Source: Gemmatimonadota bacterium
GTDB taxonomy: Bacteria > Gemmatimonadota > Gemmatimonadetes > Gemmatimonadales > GWC2-71-9
Length of the DNA stretch: 9,473 bases
NCBI GenBank assembly: GCA_029862935.1
Contig: JAOTWK010000112.1
Span: forward strand, 1-9,473
Direction of reading: 5' to 3'
Shown: piece by piece, positions 5,595 to 9,473 of the stretch
Layout of the letters: each line of letters begins with the position of its first letter
Numbering within the stretch: position 1 is the stretch's first letter
Program-made: the position numbers and the translations under genes
Notes under the pieces: model-generated
What the model was told of the DNA's origin: nothing
The model's input: the letters and a program-made list of their open reading frames with translations, nothing else
Database searches by the model: none

Positions 5595-6946
5595 GAGTCC
5601 TAATCGTGGATGACGATCCCGGGCTGCGCCGTTCGTTGACCCTCCTGCTCGACGGCGAGGGGTTCCAAGTCACTGCCGAAGGCGATGCCGTCCGCGCGCT
5701 CGAGCGGGCGAAGGACGGATCGTTCGACATCATCCTGTGCGATGTCCGTATGCCGGTCATGGATGGGCTCGAGTTCCTGCGGCGCTACCAGAAGGCCGAG
5801 GGCGATGCCTTGATGATCATGATGAGTGCGTATGGCGCCGAGGACGCTGCGATCGAAGCCTTGAAGGAAGGCGCGTACGATTACCTCCCCAAGCCGTTCA
5901 AGTCCGATGAGCTGCTCCTGACGCTCAGAAAGGCGGAAGAGCGCGAGCGACTGCGCGGTCGCGTCGCGAGCCTCGAGGCGGAGCTGGCCCGCTGGCGCGA
6001 CCATGATGTCGTGGCGGACTCCACGGCCATGCGTAACGTGATGGACCTCGCGACGCGAGTGGCCCCTCATGCCACGACGGTGCTGATCACAGGCGAGAGT
6101 GGCACTGGTAAGGAGGTAGTGGCGCGCGCGATTCACAAGATGTGCCCTCGACGGGACAAGCGCTTCGTGGCGGTGAACTGCGGGGCCATTCCGGAGAGTC
6201 TGCTCGAGTCGGAGCTGTTCGGCCACGCGCGCGGGGCGTTCACTGGGGCCACCGCGGACAAGACAGGTCTCTTCGAAGAAGCACATGGTGGTACACTCCT
6301 GCTCGACGAGATCGGTGAGCTTCCCCTACTGCTCCAGGTGAAGCTGCTCCGCGTCCTCCAAGAGGGAGAGATTCGCCGAGTGGGAGAATCCGCTGCGCGC
6401 AAGGCCGATGCGCGTGTCTTGGCGGCGACGGCACGGAATCTCGAGTCCGACGTGCGGGAAGGCCGCTTCCGAGAAGACCTGTACTATCGCATCAACGTGG
6501 TGCACATCCACATCCCGCCGCTCAGGGAGCGTCCGCAAGACGTGGACGGGCTTGTGGCCGCGCTCCTCGAACGGGTGAGCGCCCGGTCCGGGCGTCAAGT
6601 AACGATCACTGCCGACGGGCTCGAAGCGGTCAGGCGATCTCCGTGGCCTGGCAACGTGCGCGAGCTCGAAAACGCGCTCGAGCGCTCCGCCGTGCTGTCT
6701 CCGGACGGGGTCATCCAGGCCGGCGCATTTCCCGGAGCGGCGACGCGTGTCGGTGCGCAGGGTCAAGCACCGTCCGAGGCCACCGGCGAGCCGGTGCCGC
6801 TCAAGCAGGCCGTGGAGTGGGCGGAACGGGAAACGGTGCGCCGCGCGTTGGGGCAGGCCGATGGCAATCGGCGTGAGGCCGCCCGCCTTCTCGAGATCAG
6901 CGTCCGCAGCCTGTTCTATAAGCTCAAGCAACACGGCCTCGATTAG
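5591..6946 (+). CDS. Sigma-54-dependent response regulator, PilR/NtrC family
   Basis: A 451-residue NtrC-type activator with three domains. The receiver domain (1-120) has the DDD acidic pocket at 7-9, phosphorylatable D51, switch S79 and K101. The AAA+ domain has Walker A GESGTGKE (168-175), the RpoN-contacting GAFTGA loop (215-220) intact, and Walker B LLLDEIGE (236-243). The C-terminal Fis-type helix-turn-helix (about 400-451) contains [20 protein letters not shown]. All key residues for phosphorylation, ATP hydrolysis and RpoN contact are present. The start is TTG at 5591 inside a TTGA overlap with the kinase stop; the next possible start, GTG 5606, would delete the acidic pocket, so TTG is well supported and translation is probably coupled. 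Probable targets are the sigma-54-type promoters before the pilin pair and before fimT. Family assignment is firm; the PilR role rests on context. Confidence 0.95.
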   Translation: MRVLIVDDDPGLRRSLTLLLDGEGFQVTAEGDAVRALERAKDGSFDIILCDVRMPVMDGLEFLRRYQKAEGDALMIMMSAYGAEDAAIEALKEGAYDYLPKPFKSDELLLTLRKAEERERLRGRVASLEAELARWRDHDVVADSTAMRNVMDLATRVAPHATTVLITGESGTGKEVVARAIHKMCPRRDKRFVAVNCGAIPESLLESELFGHARGAFTGATADKTGLFEEAHGGTLLLDEIGELPLLLQVKLLRVLQEGEIRRVGESAARKADARVLAATARNLESDVREGRFREDLYYRINVVHIHIPPLRERPQDVDGLVAALLERVSARSGRQVTITADGLEAVRRSPWPGNVRELENALERSAVLSPDGVIQAGAFPGAATRVGAQGQAPSEATGEPVPLKQAVEWAERETVRRALGQADGNRREAARLLEISVRSLFYKLKQHGLD

Positions 6947-6955
6947 CGCAACATC

Positions 6956-6984
6956 CTGCAGTTGTGCAGCGTTTTGCACGTGCA
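6956..6984. promoter_or_regulatory. TGCA palindrome cluster, candidate activator site
   Basis: Four TGCA cores lie within 28 bp (6957, 6965, 6975, 6981). They make a perfect inverted repeat CTGCA-gttg-TGCAG (6956-6969) and a perfect 10-bp palindrome TGCACGTGCA (6975-6984). The centre is about 90 bp before the predicted fimT transcription start, a normal distance for an NtrC-family enhancer site. The first repeat followed by GCGTTTT could instead act as a weak terminator of the regulator gene; GCGCAAC (6946-6952) can also pair with GTTGTGC (6961-6967). Confidence 0.4.
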
Positions 6985-7033
6985 CGCCGTCGTGCTCATT
7001 CCCGTAAGTCATTCAATGACAACCGTTTAAGTT

Positions 7034-7050
7034 GTGGCACGCTTTTCGAT
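7034..7050 (+). promoter_or_regulatory. Sigma-54-like promoter for the minor pilin operon
   Basis: GTGGCACGCTTTTCGAT carries a perfect TGGCACG -24 element (7035-7041). At the -12 position it reads TCGAT where TTGCA is expected, so the usual GC is GA. The implied start near 7061 leaves a 21-nt leader holding the SD GGAGAG (7070-7075), 6 nt before the fimT ATG. The weak -12 lowers confidence; TATAGA at 7050-7055 is an alternative sigma-70 -10 box but has no good -35. Confidence 0.45.
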
Positions 7051-7081
7051 ATAGAGTGAGGGCAGACTTGGAGAGCGACTC

Positions 7082-7519
7082 ATGAACAGGCGCGGATTCA
7101 CATTGATCGAAGTGCTCATCGCCATCGGACTGGTGGCGCTGCTCACGGCGTTTTCGTTCCCGCGAATCGGGCGTGCACTGGCGCGGCAGAGCTGCCGCTC
7201 GGGACGAGGGGCCGTGGAGACCCTGCACTCCATGGCGCGCAACGTCGCGATTCAGCGCGGGCGGCGGGCGGCGATCGTGTTTCAGGGCAACACCGCCGTC
7301 GTCGTGTCGCGTCACCCCGTGACGGGAGCCGTCGACACCATTGGGAGCCCGTCGGACCTTCACTCGCGCTACGGCGTCACACTCACCACGAGTCGCGACA
7401 CGCTGTTGTTCGATCCCAGAGGCGTTGGGATGGAGTCGAGTAACACCACGATCTCCGTCCAGAGAGGTCCGTACGTCGAAGGACTCGTCATCAGCCCTAT
7501 GGGGAGGGTGCTCAGGTGA
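7082..7519 (+). CDS. fimT: Minor pseudopilin of GspH/FimT family
   Basis: A 145-residue prepilin-like protein. The five-residue leader MNRRG precedes mature FTLIEVLIAIGLVALLTAF with Phe1 and Glu5. The later part fits the GspH/FimT pattern: a helical LHSMARNVAIQRGRRAAIVF segment, then beta-rich sequence with DTLLFDPRGVGM and a terminal GLVISPMGRVLR. There is a single cysteine, C38. The start has the strong SD GGAGAG at 6-nt spacing. It is the first gene of the fimT-pilV-pilW-pilX-like run and overlaps pilV by 4 nt (GTGA). FimT-type minor pilins help start pilus assembly, and some bind DNA during uptake; the Arg-rich stretch near residues 28-42 would fit DNA binding, but that is a guess. Confidence 0.88.
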   Translation: MNRRGFTLIEVLIAIGLVALLTAFSFPRIGRALARQSCRSGRGAVETLHSMARNVAIQRGRRAAIVFQGNTAVVVSRHPVTGAVDTIGSPSDLHSRYGVTLTTSRDTLLFDPRGVGMESSNTTISVQRGPYVEGLVISPMGRVLR

Positions 7520-7869
7520 GGAAACGAAACGGCTTCACGATTATCGAGGTCCTGGTGGCGGTGCTGGTGTTGGCCGTAGGGATCTTGGGAATGGCAACAA
7601 CCGCGGCACTCGTGACCCGTATGATCGGCCAAGGGCAGCGTTTCAGCGAGGTGAGTGCCGTGGCGGCGCAGCGGTTCGAGATGCTGCGTAGCCGTCCGTG
7701 CGCCACCATGGCGAATGGCAGTGCCACGCAGGGCCCGTACGTCTTGTCGTGGACTGTCGATTCGGTCGCGGCTGGCAAGGCGCGCTCGCTGCGGCTGATC
7801 GTGATCTCACCCACGACCCGTACTACACGGGCCGACACATTTGCGACCACCGTCCCGTGCTGGGAGTGA
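7516..7869 (+). CDS. pilV: Minor pilin PilV-like
   Basis: A 117-residue prepilin-like protein with leader MRKRNG and mature FTIIEVLVAVLVLAVGILGMA, including Glu5. The G-I-L-G-M-A end of the helix followed by an S-E-x-x-x-V-A-A-Q-R amphipathic segment is typical of PilV/GspI. The protein is short for the family. Cysteines C62 and C115 could form a disulfide. The GTG start at 7516 overlaps the fimT stop by 4 nt and has the SD-like run GGGGAGGG (7501-7508) 7 nt upstream, inside fimT. pilW follows 2 bp after its stop. It probably acts in the minor pilin complex that starts pilus assembly. Confidence 0.85.
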   Translation: MRKRNGFTIIEVLVAVLVLAVGILGMATTAALVTRMIGQGQRFSEVSAVAAQRFEMLRSRPCATMANGSATQGPYVLSWTVDSVAAGKARSLRLIVISPTTRTTRADTFATTVPCWE

Positions 7870-7871
7870 CC

Positions 7872-8735
7872 ATGAACAAGCGCGGATTCACGCTAATCGA
7901 GATGCTGATCGGCCTGGTGCTGACAAGCGTCGTTTCGCTGTCCATCTACCAGGTGCTGGTCAACAACCAGCGGCTCCACCGGGCGCAAACTGAGCGGGTC
8001 GATCTGAACGCGACGCTGCGGGCGGCTATTTCCGTCCTCCCGTCGGAGTTCCGGGAGATGAATGCAAGCGATACGGCATCCAGTGACATCGCGGCCATGT
8101 CTGCGACATCGATCACATACAAGGCCATGCGCACCTTGCACTTTATCTGCGCTCCGCCCGTGGACGGCGGATCGTCGGGCACGATCATCGTCCGACGGAA
8201 TCCGGCGTTCGGGCTGCGTGGCTTGGAGGTCGGACGCGATTCGCTCGTGATCTTTGCGGAGAGGAACCCAAAAACGCGGATGGACAACCATTGGGTACAC
8301 GCAAACTTGACGGCGGCGGTCACAGGCACGGCGTGCCTGGACGGTTCCGCCAGCGTCACGCTCACGCTGGACGGCGTCTATCCCAGCGGCGGCCTCGCCG
8401 GTGTGTCCATGGGGGCCCCGGTTCGCGGCTACGAACTGCTGCAGGTCCTCACCTATACCGACGGGTTCGGAGACGTATGGATGGGGGCGCGGCAGTTCAA
8501 TAAAAGTGGTGGGTGGGGCACCACCCAACCCCTGTTGGGGCCGCTGCAAGTGAGTGGGATGCAGTTCAGCTTCTTCGATACGACCGGCGCGGTCACCACG
8601 ACGGCGGCTGATGTGGCACGACTTGGGATTACGATCATGGGCATGACCCGCGAGCCGGTGCGCTGGCAGGGCAAGCTCGTCCGCGTGGTCGATACGATGA
8701 CCACGCATGTGGCCTTGAGAAACAACGCCCGCTAG
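7872..8735 (+). CDS. pilW: Minor pilin PilW-like
   Basis: A 287-residue prepilin-like protein. Leader MNKRG precedes mature FTLIEMLIGLVLTSVVSLSIYQ with Glu5, and the long helix continues through LVNNQRLHRAQTERVDLNATL. A large beta-rich C-terminal domain of about 220 residues carries two cysteines (C93, C155) and ends near TTHVALRNNAR. Size and order after pilV match the PilW/GspJ group. The ATG at 7872 has GGGAG (7862-7866) at 5-nt spacing; longer readings of this frame start inside pilV and would bury the leader. It belongs to the minor pilin complex at the pilus tip. Confidence 0.87.
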   Translation: MNKRGFTLIEMLIGLVLTSVVSLSIYQVLVNNQRLHRAQTERVDLNATLRAAISVLPSEFREMNASDTASSDIAAMSATSITYKAMRTLHFICAPPVDGGSSGTIIVRRNPAFGLRGLEVGRDSLVIFAERNPKTRMDNHWVHANLTAAVTGTACLDGSASVTLTLDGVYPSGGLAGVSMGAPVRGYELLQVLTYTDGFGDVWMGARQFNKSGGWGTTQPLLGPLQVSGMQFSFFDTTGAVTTTAADVARLGITIMGMTREPVRWQGKLVRVVDTMTTHVALRNNAR

Positions 8736-8768
8736 TCGACGCGGCGCTGCAGTGAAAGGAGTCGAGTC

Positions 8769-9473
8769 ATGAAAGCGACACGAAACGAGCGCGGCGTCGC
8801 CTTGGCCATCTCGATCTTCGCCCTCGTGGTGATCGGTGGCTTGGTGGCTGGAGCGTTCTTTATGGGCATGCAGGAGCAGCGCGTGGGTCGGAACACCATT
8901 CGGTTCCAACAAGCCTTGACAGCGGCCGAGGAGGGCGCCAACCGCGAGATCGCCAATTGGGATCCGACGGTCATCAACCTGATCGCAATCGGCGACAGCG
9001 TCATGATTAACGGCACCGTGACGGGCGCAGGCGGCTGGTATCGTGGCAGCATACGGCGGCTCAACGACGAGCTGTTCCTCGTCCGCTCCGAGGGGTTCAG
9101 TGCTGACTCCGCGGCGCGGCAACACGTCGGCATGCTCGTGCGGTTGCGGCCGATCGAGATCAACATTGAGGCGGCCCTTCAGACGCAAGGCGCTCTCAAG
9201 ATCGGTGGGTCCTCGCAGATTGACGGCTACGACACGACGCCGACGGGATGGACCTGTCCTGGTCTCGAGCCACCGCTGCCGGGAATTCAGATCAATGACT
9301 CGACACAGATCACCACCTCCGGCTGCAGCGGTCTGTCGTGTGTTACTGGGGTTCCCAAAGTCGAAGAGGACACGACCATTACCATGGACAGTCTCACGAC
9401 GTTTGGCGACGCCACATTCGACGAGCTCCAACAGTACGCCACCAAGTGGTTGGGTGCGGGGAATTACCAGATA
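8769..9473 (+). CDS. pilX: PilX-like minor pilin, 3' partial
   Basis: The frame stays open from ATG 8769 to the window end: 235 codons with no stop. The SD AAGGAG (8756-8761) is 7 nt upstream. The N-terminus MKATRNERG then VALAISIFALVVIGGLVAGAF fits the PilX class: a Gly before a hydrophobic helix but no Glu5 (Ile at mature +5). The helix leads to AAEEGANREIANW, the usual PilX amphipathic segment. After about residue 135 it changes to a Ser/Thr/Gly/Asp-rich region with GGSSQIDGYDTTP and cysteines in TCPG, SGCSG and SCVTG. This part is longer than typical PilX (roughly 170-200 residues), so it may carry an extra tip domain. PilX usually lies next to pilY1, which would be beyond the window if present. 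Confidence 0.82.
   Translation, partial: MKATRNERGVALAISIFALVVIGGLVAGAFFMGMQEQRVGRNTIRFQQALTAAEEGANREIANWDPTVINLIAIGDSVMINGTVTGAGGWYRGSIRRLNDELFLVRSEGFSADSAARQHVGMLVRLRPIEINIEAALQTQGALKIGGSSQIDGYDTTPTGWTCPGLEPPLPGIQINDSTQITTSGCSGLSCVTGVPKVEEDTTITMDSLTTFGDATFDELQQYATKWLGAGNYQI

Noticed and set aside
3351..7035. Shared 8-mer TAAGTTGT at 3351 and 7028 in the two upstream regions
   Set aside because: The copies sit at different distances from the predicted starts, and one shared 8-mer between two gaps of this size is expected by chance about half the time.
8505..8540. G-rich and C-rich complementary runs in pilW
   Set aside because: They are within coding sequence with normal reading-frame content and no T tract; local GC richness explains them.
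7893..9431. Long open frame on the minus strand (512 codons)
   Set aside because: It lies antisense to pilW and the pilX-like gene, is rich in Arg, His and Pro, and has no recognisable domain. It is a GC-rich codon shadow.
1..9473. CRISPR arrays, tRNA/rRNA genes, IS elements, att sites, toxin-antitoxin or defence genes
   Set aside because: No regular repeat-spacer pattern, RNA gene signature, transposase or integrase motif, or terminal inverted repeats were seen on either strand.

Overview
The window is about 9.5 kb of GC-rich, tightly packed bacterial DNA, with every supported gene on the + strand. It is a type IV pilus locus: two membrane glycosyltransferase-type proteins, two tandem prepilins, a two-component system of NtrC type, and a run of minor pilins (FimT/GspH, PilV, PilW and a PilX-like protein). 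The prepilin style (TKEKAY after the N-terminal helix, a short C-terminal domain closed by two cysteines), the multispanning TPR protein next to them and the codon use suggest Gemmatimonadota. That assignment is an inference from pattern memory (about 0.6), not from a search.

Layout. 2-1363: 3' part of a GT-C-fold, ArnT/PMT-like membrane protein whose start lies before the window. 1360-3189: a TMTC-like multispanning protein with C-terminal TPRs, overlapping the first gene by 4 nt. 3190-3466: an intergenic region with a strong sigma-54 promoter candidate (3392-3408) and a Shine-Dalgarno (SD) sequence placed in a hairpin loop directly before the first pilin. 3467-3844 and 3936-4322: two paralogous prepilins whose mature parts are both 119 residues and align without gaps at about 63% identity (hand count 75/119). 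A GC-rich hairpin lies between them and a good intrinsic terminator (4348-4379) follows them. 4395-5594 and 5591-6946: a membrane histidine kinase and a sigma-54-activating response regulator, overlapping by 4 nt. The kinase looks leaderless, with a CATAAT -10 box ending 7 nt before its GTG. 6947-7081: an intergenic region with a TGCA-rich palindromic cluster and a second sigma-54-like element. 7082-9473: fimT, pilV, pilW and a pilX-like gene that runs off the right edge.

How the parts may work together. The kinase/regulator pair appears to have its own housekeeping-type promoter. The pilin pair and the minor pilin operon, on either side, each have a sigma-54-type promoter that an NtrC-family regulator could drive. 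This gives a self-contained circuit: regulator in the middle, major and minor subunits on both flanks. The two upstream GT-C-type proteins could glycosylate the pilins or other surface material; only adjacency supports that. I found no CRISPR array, RNA gene, mobile element or integration site. The most unusual points are the duplicated pilin with an intervening hairpin, the kinase with almost no external sensor and a charged insertion in its ATPase domain, and the regulatory layout.
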